DNA from: Rhodocyclales bacterium | Lineage (GTDB): Bacteria > Pseudomonadota > Gammaproteobacteria > Burkholderiales > Rhodocyclaceae | Direction: 5' to 3' | DNA: 64,000 nt | NCBI GenBank assembly: GCA_028292485.1 | Contig: JAQGMG010000053.1 | Coordinates: 1-64,000 of the forward strand | Part shown: positions 49,488-60,000 of the stretch, piece after piece | Numbering within the stretch: position 1 is the first letter of the stretch | Layout of the letters: each line of letters begins with the position of its first letter | The notes under the pieces: generated by a model | Seen by the model: the letters and a program-made list of their open reading frames with translations, nothing else | The model's database searches: none | Told to the model about the DNA's origin: nothing | Position numbers and translations under genes: made by a program

Positions 49488-50768
49488 CTAGCGCTTGATG
49501 GCGCGATGGCCGATGTCCTTGCGGTACTGCATGCCGTCGAAATGCACCTGGCCGACGGCTTCGTAAGCACGCGTCTGTGCTTCCTTCACCGAGTCCCCGA
49601 GCGCCGTGACGCACAGCACGCGGCCGCCCGCGCACACAGTCTGGCCCTCATGGTTGATCGTGCCGGCGTGGAAGATGTGGGCGTCTTCGAGTTTGACATC
49701 CAGGCCCTTGATGACATCGCCGCGGCGCGGTTGGTCCGGATAGCCCGCTGCCGCGAGCACCACGCCGAGCGCCACGCGACGATCCCAGTCCGCTTCAGCG
49801 GTGTCCAGCTTGCCGGCTACGGCAGCTTCGACCAGGTCCACCAGATCGGTCCTGAGGCGCATCATGATCGGCTGTGTTTCGGGATCGCCCATGCGGCAAT
49901 TGAATTCGACGACGCGCGGGCTTCCGCTCTCGTCGATCATCAGGCCCGCGTAGAGAAAGCCGGTGTAGGGCAGGCCTTCGGCTGCCATCGCCGCGAGCGT
50001 CGGCAGAATGATTTCGCGCATGACACGTGCATGAACTTGCGGCGTGACGACCGGCGCTGGCGAATAGGCGCCCATGCCGCCGGTGTTCGGGCCGAGATCG
50101 TCGTCCAGCAAACGCTTGTGATCCTGGCTGGTTGCCAGGGCCAGCGCATTCTTTCCATCGGCCATGACGATGAAGCTGGCTTCCTCACCGCGCATGAACT
50201 CTTCGATCACGACGCGCGCACCGCCGTCGCCGTAACTTACACCCAGCTTGTTGTCGAGCAACATCATGTCGATGGCGGCATGTGCTTGATCGAGTGTCAT
50301 GGCAACGACCACGCCCTTGCCAGCAGCCAACCCATCGGCCTTGATGACGATGGGCGCGCCTTCCTGATCGACGTAGGCATGCGCGACGGCAGCGTCGGAG
50401 AAGGTGCGGTATTTTGCCGTTGGAATATTGTGGCGAACGAGAAACTGCTTGGCGAAATCCTTGGACGATTCCAACTGGGCCGCGCCGCGTGTCGGTCCGA
50501 AGATTGCCAGGCCTTGCGCACGGAATGCGTCAACGATGCCTGCGGCGAGGGGGGCTTCGGGACCCACAACGGTCAGTGCGATCTGCTCGCGGCGCACGTA
50601 TTCGATCAGTTCACCGATAGCGGTGATGTTTACATTTTCCAGATCGGGCTCGCGTGCCGTGCCGGCATTGCCGGGCGCGACCATTACTTTCTGGATGCGT
50701 GGCGACTGTGCGAGTTTCCAGGCCAACGCATGCTCACGACCGCCTGAGCCAATGACGAGGATTTTCAT
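49488..50768 (-). CDS. purD: Phosphoribosylamine-glycine ligase
   Basis: MKILVIGSGGREHALAWKLAQSP, NTGGMGAYSPAP. Confidence 0.98.
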   Translation of the reverse strand: MKILVIGSGGREHALAWKLAQSPRIQKVMVAPGNAGTAREPDLENVNITAIGELIEYVRREQIALTVVGPEAPLAAGIVDAFRAQGLAIFGPTRGAAQLESSKDFAKQFLVRHNIPTAKYRTFSDAAVAHAYVDQEGAPIVIKADGLAAGKGVVVAMTLDQAHAAIDMMLLDNKLGVSYGDGGARVVIEEFMRGEEASFIVMADGKNALALATSQDHKRLLDDDLGPNTGGMGAYSPAPVVTPQVHARVMREIILPTLAAMAAEGLPYTGFLYAGLMIDESGSPRVVEFNCRMGDPETQPIMMRLRTDLVDLVEAAVAGKLDTAEADWDRRVALGVVLAAAGYPDQPRRGDVIKGLDVKLEDAHIFHAGTINHEGQTVCAGGRVLCVTALGDSVKEAQTRAYEAVGQVHFDGMQYRKDIGHRAIKR

Positions 50769-50797
50769 AAGTGCGGACCGGGTGACTTAGTTATAAC

Positions 50798-52405
50798 TTA
50801 GTGACGGAAATGGCGATAGCCGGTGAACACCATGGCGACGTCCTGCTCATCGGCGGCCGCGATCACTTCCGCATCACGCATTGAACCGCCGGGCTGGATA
50901 ACCGCCGTTGCGCCAGCCTGGGCCAGCACGTCGAGACCATCGCGGAAAGGGAAGAAGGCATCAGACGCTACGACGCAGCCCGGAATGGCGAGGCCGGCAT
51001 TCTCTGCCTTGATCCTGGCGATGCGCGCCGAATCCACGCGACTCATCTGACCTGCGCCGACACCAACCGTCATGCCATCCTTGCAGTACACAATTGCGTT
51101 GGACTTGACGTACTTCGCCACGCGCCAGGCGAAGAGAAGATCGGCCAGTTCCTTGTCGCTTGGCGCGCGTTTTGTAACGATCCTGAGGTCTGCTGCCGTA
51201 ATGCTGGCGGCATCACCGGTCTGTACCAGCAGGCCCCCGGTGACGCGCTTGTAATCGTTCTGCGTGGTGCTGCCCAATGCGCATTCCAGAACGCGCACAT
51301 TCTGTTTCACTGCCAGCAAGGCCAGAGCCTCCGCAGTGTAGGAGGGAGCGATCAACACTTCCATGAACTGCCCCGAAACCGCTTTGGCGGTGACTTCATC
51401 AACCGTCGCGTTGAAGGCGATGATGCCGCCGAAGGCCGAGCTTGGATCAGTCTGGAAGGCCTTGCGATAGGCTGCCTCAGGCGTTGCGCCGAGTGCCACG
51501 CCACAAGGATTGGCATGCTTGATGATGACGCAGGCGACGCTCTCATCTGGCACGCCTCTGTCGAAAGCCTTGACGCACTCCCACGCGGCGTCGGCGTCGG
51601 CGATGTTGTTGTACGAAAGCTCCTTGCCTTGCAGTTGTTTGTAGGCGGCGATGCCGCCGGGTGTCGCGATGACGTCGCGGTAGAAGGCCGCGCTTTGGTG
51701 CGGATTCTCGCCGTAACGCAGGTCTTGCACTTTGTCGAAAGCAAGCTGCAGTCGCGTCGGATAGACGGCGCGGACAGGAGCGGCTGCGGGCTCCAGCTTG
51801 TCGGCGTCCACCGCGGTCAACCAGTTCGCAATTGCAGAATCGTAGCGGGCGGTATGTGTGTAGGCCTTGCGTGCCAGCTCGAAGCGCGTCTTGTAGGACA
51901 AGGAGCCGGCATTTGCCGTTAGCTCGGCGATGATGTCTGCATAGTCCGATGGATCGGTGACGATGCCCACGCCACCGGCTGCCGTGCCGTGGTTCTTGGC
52001 TGCGGCGCGCACCATCGTCGGGCCGCCGATATCGATGTTTTCGATGGCATCTTCAAGCGTGCAGCCTTCCCTGGCTACCGTTGCTTCGAAGGGATAGAGA
52101 TTTACGACGACCAGATCAATGCGCGGAATCTGGTGTTCTTCCAGCTTGGCCAGGTGCTCGGGCAGATCGCGGCGGGCGAGGATGCCGCCATGCACTTTCG
52201 GATGCAACGTCTTGACGCGGCCATCGAGCATTTCCGGAAAGCCGGTGTAATCGCCCACGTCGGTCACCGCGAGCCCGGCGTCCCGCAAGGCCTTGGCCGT
52301 GCCGCCGGTGGATAGCAGCTTGATGCCGAGTGCAGACAGCTGGCGCGCGAAATCGACGACGCCCTGTTTGTCGGAGACGCTGAGAAGGGCCTGGGTGACT
52401 TTCAT
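50798..52405 (-). CDS. purH: Bifunctional AICAR formyltransferase / IMP cyclohydrolase
   Basis: [46 protein letters not shown]. Confidence 0.98.
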   Translation of the reverse strand: MKVTQALLSVSDKQGVVDFARQLSALGIKLLSTGGTAKALRDAGLAVTDVGDYTGFPEMLDGRVKTLHPKVHGGILARRDLPEHLAKLEEHQIPRIDLVVVNLYPFEATVAREGCTLEDAIENIDIGGPTMVRAAAKNHGTAAGGVGIVTDPSDYADIIAELTANAGSLSYKTRFELARKAYTHTARYDSAIANWLTAVDADKLEPAAAPVRAVYPTRLQLAFDKVQDLRYGENPHQSAAFYRDVIATPGGIAAYKQLQGKELSYNNIADADAAWECVKAFDRGVPDESVACVIIKHANPCGVALGATPEAAYRKAFQTDPSSAFGGIIAFNATVDEVTAKAVSGQFMEVLIAPSYTAEALALLAVKQNVRVLECALGSTTQNDYKRVTGGLLVQTGDAASITAADLRIVTKRAPSDKELADLLFAWRVAKYVKSNAIVYCKDGMTVGVGAGQMSRVDSARIARIKAENAGLAIPGCVVASDAFFPFRDGLDVLAQAGATAVIQPGGSMRDAEVIAAADEQDVAMVFTGYRHFRH

Positions 52406-52520
52406 GAACTGATCCTGAAGAGACTATGCAAATGGGGGCGGGAGTCAGTGACAGATGACTCAGCGCGAAAAGGATATGGATATGCGGTGACGACGCATTA
52501 CGCCAGCACTCACGCCTGAA

Positions 52521-52769
52521 TCACAGCAGCCCATGCTCGGTGAGCTTGCGGCGCAATGTGTTGCGGGTAATGCCGAGGATTTCGGCGGCCTGCGTCTGGT
52601 TGCCGCGTGTCTGGCGCAGCACGGACTGGAGCATGGGTTTTTCGACTTCGCGAATTACCATGTCATAAATGCCGGCCGGTTTCTCGCCATCCAGATCGGA
52701 GAAGTAGCGATCGAGCGCCTGTGTGACACACAGTGAAATCTCGTTGCGGTGTTCGTTATTATGATTCAT
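52521..52769 (-). CDS. fis: Fis family DNA-binding protein
   Basis: VLRQTRGNQTQAAEILGITRNTLRRKLTEHGLL. Confidence 0.95.
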   Translation of the reverse strand: MNHNNEHRNEISLCVTQALDRYFSDLDGEKPAGIYDMVIREVEKPMLQSVLRQTRGNQTQAAEILGITRNTLRRKLTEHGLL

Positions 52770-53803
52770 GCCGCAAGCGCTTCCCGTTGATCAGGTATCT
52801 GGTCGATATCCTGGTATTGCAGGCGATTGCCGTGAGCTGCCAGTTCGCCAAAAAAGTCGTCGACAGCTTCGCACTGCGCCGCAACGCTGGGCAACAGGTA
52901 CATCCTGCTGCGAAACGCGGACGAACCTGTCAGGCCCTTGGTGTACCAGGCGATATGTTTGCGTGCGACCCCCACCCCGGAGGCCTCGCCATAGAATTCG
53001 TAAAGATCGGCCAGATGCTCACGGCATACGCGGTGAATTTCCTGGACCTCGGGCGGCGGCAGTTCCTCCCCCGTCTCCAGGAAATGCTCGATCTCGCGAA
53101 ATATCCACGGCCTGCCCTGTGCTGCGCGGCCAATCATGACGCCGTCGGCCTTGGTGTATTGCAGTACCGCCCGGGCTTTGTGCGGCGAGTCTATATCCCC
53201 GTTGGCGATCACCGGAATACGGACACGACTTTTAACATCGGCAATCGTGTCGTATTCGGCTTCGCCCATGTATTGGTCGCAGCGCGTGCGACCGTGAATC
53301 GCAATCAGCGCAATGCCTGAGTCCTCGGCAATATGGGCAATGCGTGTGGCATTGCGCGAAGTGCGATCCCAGCCGGTGCGGAATTTCAAAGTAACGGGTA
53401 CTTCCGGCACGGCTGCGACGACAGCGGCCAGGATGCGCGCAACCAGTGCTTCGTCGCGCAGCAGCGCGGAGCCAGCGGCCACGTTGCAGACTTTCTTGGC
53501 AGGGCAACCCATATTGATGTCGACGATCTGCGCGCCGCGCTCGACGTTGAAGCGCGCGGCGGCGGCCATCATGAGCGGGTCGGCGCCGGCAATCTGCACG
53601 CTTATCGGATCGACCTCGCCATCGTGATTGGCGCGCCGCTGCGTCTTGGTGCTGCCATAGAGCTGCGCGTTGGAAGTGACCATTTCGGACACCGCCAGGC
53701 CCGCGCCCATCTTTTTGCAGAGCTGCCGAAAAGGACGATCTGTCACGCCAGCCATGGGCGCAACGAAGAGCGAATTTTTCAGACGGATGCCTGCGAATTC
53801 CAT
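52766..53803 (-). CDS. dusB: tRNA-dihydrouridine synthase B
   Basis: LFVAPMAGVTDRPFRQLCKKMGAGLAVSEM, DINMGCPAKKV. Confidence 0.96.
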   Translation of the reverse strand: MEFAGIRLKNSLFVAPMAGVTDRPFRQLCKKMGAGLAVSEMVTSNAQLYGSTKTQRRANHDGEVDPISVQIAGADPLMMAAAARFNVERGAQIVDINMGCPAKKVCNVAAGSALLRDEALVARILAAVVAAVPEVPVTLKFRTGWDRTSRNATRIAHIAEDSGIALIAIHGRTRCDQYMGEAEYDTIADVKSRVRIPVIANGDIDSPHKARAVLQYTKADGVMIGRAAQGRPWIFREIEHFLETGEELPPPEVQEIHRVCREHLADLYEFYGEASGVGVARKHIAWYTKGLTGSSAFRSRMYLLPSVAAQCEAVDDFFGELAAHGNRLQYQDIDQIPDQREALAA

Positions 53804-53956
53804 GGGCTCAGTGTCAATGCGAGCGTCGCGCGAGTTAACAGCAATTTCGCGCAATGCGGGGCGAGTGGGGAAGGGCGCAATTCTACCTCGCTCGGGCGAG
53901 AGAGGTAAGTGAAACCTGCCCGTAAGGTCGTTGATGGAAATTACCGGGTCAGCGGC

Positions 53957-54094
53957 TTTCACCGCAGAGGTGCAGAGGGCACAGAGGACCGCAGAGAAAC
54001 CAAGGGGGAAGTGTCGCCAAAATGGCGTATCGCGGAACAGTACAGAACGGGTCTGTCTTTGCTCCGCGGCCCTCTATGTCCTCTGCGGTGAGAG
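53957..54094. repeat. Inverted CCGCAGAGG-type dispersed repeat
   Basis: tttcaccgcagaggtgcagagggc... / ...ggccctctatgtcctctgcggtgagag. Confidence 0.8.
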
Positions 54095-54098
54095 TTCC

Positions 54099-57000
54099 TC
54101 AGTGTTTGCGTCGCGCAAAAATGAAGGCGGAGATCAGTTCCAGCAACTGGTCTTCCTGGTACGGCTTGCCGAGGTAGTGATTGACGCCGATTTCAGCCGC
54201 GTAGTTGCGGTGTTTGTCGGCCATGCGCGATGTGATCATGATGATCGGAATGTCGCGCAGGCGGGCGTCAGCCCGTATGTTGCGGGCAAGGTCGAAGCCA
54301 TCCATGCGCGGCATTTCGATATCCAGCAGCATCACGTCCGGAATGAGCTCGGTGAGTTGTTCCAGCGCGTCGACACCGTCCTTGGCCGTGACCACCTGGT
54401 AACCCTCGCGCTCCAGCAAGCGGGTGGTGATCTTGCGCACGGTGAGCGAATCATCGACCACCATGATGGTTGGCACATAGACCGCTTCAGGCGCGGCCTC
54501 GCCCATTTGCGTGGGCGCCAGATCGTCAACCACCGAGGCCTGCCTGCCGGCCATCACGACCGGATTCAGGATCAGCGAAACCTCGCCGTCAGGCAACACC
54601 GTGGCGCCTGCATAGCCTTGCAGACGGACGAACTGCGGCCCGGCATTCTTGACGATAATTTCCTGGTTGCCACGCAGTCCGTCGATATACAGACCGACCG
54701 ACGCATTACCTGCGCGCAGCAGCAGGATCCAGTGGAAGCGCGCCTGCGCCGGTTGTGTTTCGTTGTCGCCGAGCAGCCGTGGGAGGTAACGCAACGGATA
54801 CTGCTGACCCTTCCATTCGGCATAGCCGCGTGCGCGGATTTCAGCCAGCGGGCCTTCCTTCACTTCGATGGCCTGCTCGACCATATTGGACGGAATGGCG
54901 AAGGTGCGTGTCCCGGCGCGCACCAGCAGGGCCTGCGTAACGGCCAGTGTGAGCGGCAGGTGGATCAGGAAGCGCGCCCCCTGACCTTCCGTCGAAGACA
55001 CGTCGATACGGCCACCGACGGCCATCGCTTCGTTCTTGACCACGTCCATGCCGACGCCACGGCCCGCGATACCCGAGACTGTTTCGGCGGTGGAGAAACC
55101 TGGCTCGAAAATAAGTTGCGTGAGCCGACTCTCGGTCACTTCCTCATTCTCGCCGATCAAGCCGACCTTGCGACCGCGCGCGGCAATGCGTTCGTAATTC
55201 AGGCCCTTGCCGTCGTCGGTCATCTCCAGCGCAATTTCGTTGGAGAGTTGATTGAGTCGCAGGGTGATCTGGCCGATTTCTGCCTTGCCTGCGGCGGCAC
55301 GCTCCTCGGGCATTTCGATACCGTGAGCGATGGCATTGCGCAGCAGGTGTTCGAGCGGCGCGATCATCTTGTCCAGCACGCCACGATCGATTTCGATGTT
55401 GCCGCCCTGGATGTCGAGATTGGCGCGCTTGCCCAGCTCCTTGGCGGTCTGACGCACGACGCGGTAGAGACGGTCGGTCGCATCGCTGAACGGCACCATG
55501 CGCACGCCCATCAAGGCCTGCTGCAGATCGCGCGACAGGCGACCTTGTGCGTGCAGTGCAGCGTCTGCGCCGTCGAGATTGCGCAGCAGATTCTGCTGGA
55601 TGGTGGTCACGTCACCGACGGACTCGGCCATCATCCGCGTCAGTTCCTGCAGGCGCGTGAAACGGTCGAATTCCAGCGGATCGAAATTGTCGTGCTGCGA
55701 TTCGGCTGCGGCGATACGCGATTGCATCTGCGACTCGGCCTGAATTTCGACTTCGCGCAATTGATTGCGCAAACGAATCACGTTTTCCGTGAGGTCCAGC
55801 AGCGAGCGTCGCACGGTGCGCATCTCACCTTCAACGCGGGTACGCGCAATACTGATTTCGCCTGCTTCATTGACGAAGCGGTCGACCATGTCGGCACGCA
55901 CCCGTACAAGGGCACGTACGCTTTGTGCGGCTTCGGGTTCATCGACGGCGGCGGTCTGCCGCAACACTGCTGGAATCAACGGGCTATCGACTGGCGCGCT
56001 GAATCGCGAAGACAGGTTGCCGCCAGTGCTTGCCGCGGGAGCTTCAACAGCTACTGGCGCTGCATCCGCCACGTAAGCCGTATCGATGTCGTCGTCATCT
56101 TCTCTGGCTACCGGCGCAGCAACCGCAACTGGGTTGCGCAGTGCCTCGAGCAGATTGCCGACCTGGTCGAAACCGTTTTCAAGTTCGTCTACCAGCGTTG
56201 CGGAGGGCTGATTGTTGCCTGTTTGTTCCAGGCGCCCCTCGAGCACGTGCACGTACTGACCTACGCGCATGGCACCTGCCATGCGGGCACTGCCCTTCAG
56301 CGTGTGCATCAGACGCGCCAGGGCGTTACGCGGTTCCGGGCTGGCCGGGTCGGCACGCATCTGGCGCAGCGCGTTGCCGATCTCCGTTGTGAGCTCGTCT
56401 GCTTCTTCAAAGAAAATCGGCAGCAACTGCTCGTCGAGCTCATCGTGGATTGCATCCAGGTTGAGCTCTTCCTGTGGTGCGGGCGGTGGCGTGTACAAGC
56501 CGTCGCTGAAAACAGCGGCTGCTTCTGCTACCGGCTCCGGCAGGACTACCGGACTTGCCGGGAACAGTGGCCGTAGATTGTTGAGTTGTTCGTTCAGCTC
56601 CGGCGAAGCCAGCGGCAGTTGCAGACGCACGATTTCCGTCTGCATGGCCTCGAGCCGGTTCAGCGTGGCATTGAACACCGCTGCCTGGTCGGGGCTGGGT
56701 GGCACCTGCGACTCGCGCAGGCGGTTCTGGGCATGTTCGAGTGCCTTGGCCAGACCATGCACGGATTCAAAACGTGCGGTGCCGGAAATGCCGGCGAGCG
56801 TGTGCGATGCCCGCACCGCTTCCATGCTTGGCACATGCAGCGGGTTGTTATCGATCAGGTGTTGATCCGCGCGCAGCGTGGCCAGATGTTGTGCCGATTC
56901 ACCCAGGTAGAGGTAGTACAGGCCATGCGACAGGACGTTGTCGCCGACCATGATTTCGCTATCCGGCGCATATTCTTGTCCGCTGCTGTGCTCGATCTCT

Positions 57001-60000
57001 TCCGGAGCATAGGCATTGGTGTATTCGGTTTGAGGCGGATCGTCATGCGTCTGCGTGTCACCGACCAATTCGGCGACGCGCGACACCATGTCGTCAGGCG
57101 ACGATGCGTTCTCGGAAAAAGAGGCCAGATTGATGACCGGCAGATCGATGCCGGCATCTTCGTCTTCAATCGGAACTTCCTCGAGTTCCTCGCTGTACGA
57201 GCTGCGGGAATCCTGCGCGGGCTCTTGTTGTACGCCTTGTTGCATGCCCTGCGACTCACCCGGTTCGTCCACACTTGCCGGTTCGGCGATGGAGTCGAAA
57301 AACGAGGATTCGAGGGAGGTGGATTCGAGCGACGTAGACTCAAGCGAAGGGGACTCAAGCGCTGGCGACTCAAGTGAGGTGGACTCCAGCGCCCTGAATT
57401 CGACATCTTCTGCTGCTGTCGCTTCTGTTGCGGCCTCTGCTTCTGCTTGCTGCGACATTGGCTGCTCTTCAGCGGCGAGCAGCGGATCGAATGCGTCGGT
57501 TGCGGAAAACACTTCGGCCGCGGCAGGCTCGTCGGCCTCCGCAAAAATATCTGTCGCCGCCAATTCCCCGACATCCCCGGCAGGAGATGCCGGCTGTTCG
57601 AACACGTCGAATGGCATTGGTGCTGCGCTGACGTCCAGATCCTGCGACGTGAGGTGCTCGAAGATCGGCTCGGGCTGCGGCTCCACGTCGCTGCGTGCAA
57701 TTTCGCCACCCAGCGCGGTAACCGTAAGATCGAGCTCGATTTCCGGGGTTTCGCCAAGGTTCAGATCGAGATCTGTGCTGGTCAGATCCGTCATATTGCG
57801 ATCGGACAGCAAACCGTCGTCTTCCGCCGAAAGGCCTTCGAGCAGCGTGGCGGTCAGGTCGAGCTCTGACATCGCTTCTTCGCCACTGGAGAAGCGGCCA
57901 AAATCGGCCTCCATCAGCGTGCTGGCAAGGTCCATCTCGGAAAGGGCTTCATCGGCCTCATCGCCCTTATAGGCATTGTCAGACCCGAACACGGGCACTT
58001 CGTCCTGATCCATCGAGTCCAGCAGCGCATCCATGCGCGTCTCTTCGAGCGAAGTCTCGAATTGCTGCGCGCCACCTGGCGCGTGCAGATCGAAGTCGAG
58101 TGGCGCAGGGCCATCGCCATCGACACCAGAGAATTGCGTGGAGAACTGCGTATCCAACGGCACTGCCGCTGCATCCGAATCAGGATCAGATTCCTGATCG
58201 ATATCAAAATCCAGGCTCAAATCCAGATCGATGCCCTCTGACGCGGTGGCCGGGTCTTCTGCCACCGCCTCCTCAGAGATCGGCGGTCTCGGCTCCAGGG
58301 AGAGTGGTTCGAGGGCAAGTTCGTCGGCAGGACTTGCGTCGAGCGAGGCCAATATGCGGTCCGCTTGCTGCGTCAACGCCGAAGCATCGCGCCACAATCC
58401 ACCGCCCGATTCGAGTTGTTCCACCCAGGCGGCGAACAGGGTCGTGCCCGCATCGATCAGGCCGATCAGCTCGGCATTGGCATCCTTGTCGAGCTGCAGC
58501 CAGCGATTCATGGTCGCCTCGACATGCTTTGCCGCTTCCGAGAAATCGACGAGGCCCACCATGCGACTGGAGCCCTTGAGCGTGTGAAAACCACGACGCA
58601 CGGTGGTCAGTGCGTCTTGATTGTGCGGCTCGCGGACGGCGATATCGCGATGCTCGCGCTGCGTTGCAAGTACTTCGTGCGCTTCTTCGAGGAAGATATC
58701 CAGCAGCTCTGCATCCAGCTCTTCGCTGCTGACCTGCATGAGGCGTGCAGCTTCTTCGGAAGGTTGCGGCGTGGCGGCTGGCGCGACGTTGGACAATGCT
58801 TCCTGGATCTGTTCGCTGGAAACGCTCTCGCCGGCTTTCAGGCTGGCAATCACGTCCTTGGTCTGCTTCTCGAGCGAAGTGTCGGCGACGAGCTGTGCAT
58901 CTTCGCGGATGGCTTCCAGGCTATGTACCAGCTGGTCGCGCAGGCCACTGTCCTGCGGCGAGTCCCTCAGCGCATCGGCCAGGTTCTTGGTTTCGCGCGA
59001 CTCGCGCACGAGCTGGGCTTCGACGCTGTCATTGGCCGCGATTTTTTCCTCTTCCGGCGCAAACGCGCTTTCCGGATTGAGGAAATGTTCGAGCTTGGCG
59101 GGCGCCGTCTTTATGGCTTCGACATAGAAGCCGAGCGCCGACAATTTGTGGGCGACGTCATCACAAATATCGCGCGCCGGTATTTCGGTGTCACTTGCCA
59201 GGGTCGCGACCTGGGCTGCGCTTTCGCGTACCAGTTGCGCCGCGGACATTTCGCCAAGCATCGAGAATGCTCCCTCGATCTGCTTGAGCGGACCGGTGAG
59301 CGTTGCCAGTGGCTCACGCTGTTCCGGGTTGCGGAAGAAGGAATCGAGGGTTTGCTCGATCTGACCCAGATTGGTCAGAATCTCGCGCGCCAGCTGGTTG
59401 AACAGCAGTTTTTCCTGTGCGCGCTGCGAGGCTTCGCCGAACAGCGCGTCGTTCATCGCAGGCGGCTGACCACCCTTGGCGCGTACTTCAAAGATGGTGC
59501 TCAGCAGTTCTACCTGCCGCCGCAGCAATTGCGGATCGTAAGCGGGCGATTCTGCGGCCTGTTCGATTACCAGCAAGCCGGTGGCAAGTTCCATCGACAG
59601 CGCATCGTTCTGACGCAGCGGATCGGCGCGCAGCCAGTCCGCAACACCGGTCATGGCAGTCAGCAGCGTATCCAGTTGCGGCAAGCGCATCGGTGCTACA
59701 CGCTGCACCAGTTCGGCAAGCTGATCCTGAAAAATAGGCAGGGCGACCGCTGCACCAGCGCTGAAGCGGTTCCACGCGTCCTTGGTGTTTTCCAGCGACT
59801 CGCGCACGCGCATGACAAGTGGTTGTCTCAGCGTGTCGGAGAGTTCCTGATCCGGCGAGGGCAGGGCTGCTTCGAGGCGGTAGACCGAGCGTACCGACTG
59901 GGCATGCGGCGTGGCGACGTTGGCGGTTGCAACGTAATACAACACATCGCGCACCAGGCGGTCGGCGACGATCTGCGAGCCTTCGATGAGACGGCGCATC

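Noticed and set aside
57301-57405. CRISPR-like array
   Set aside because: 15-bp in-frame tandem units without spacers inside a coding gene; not CRISPR. No array seen elsewhere.
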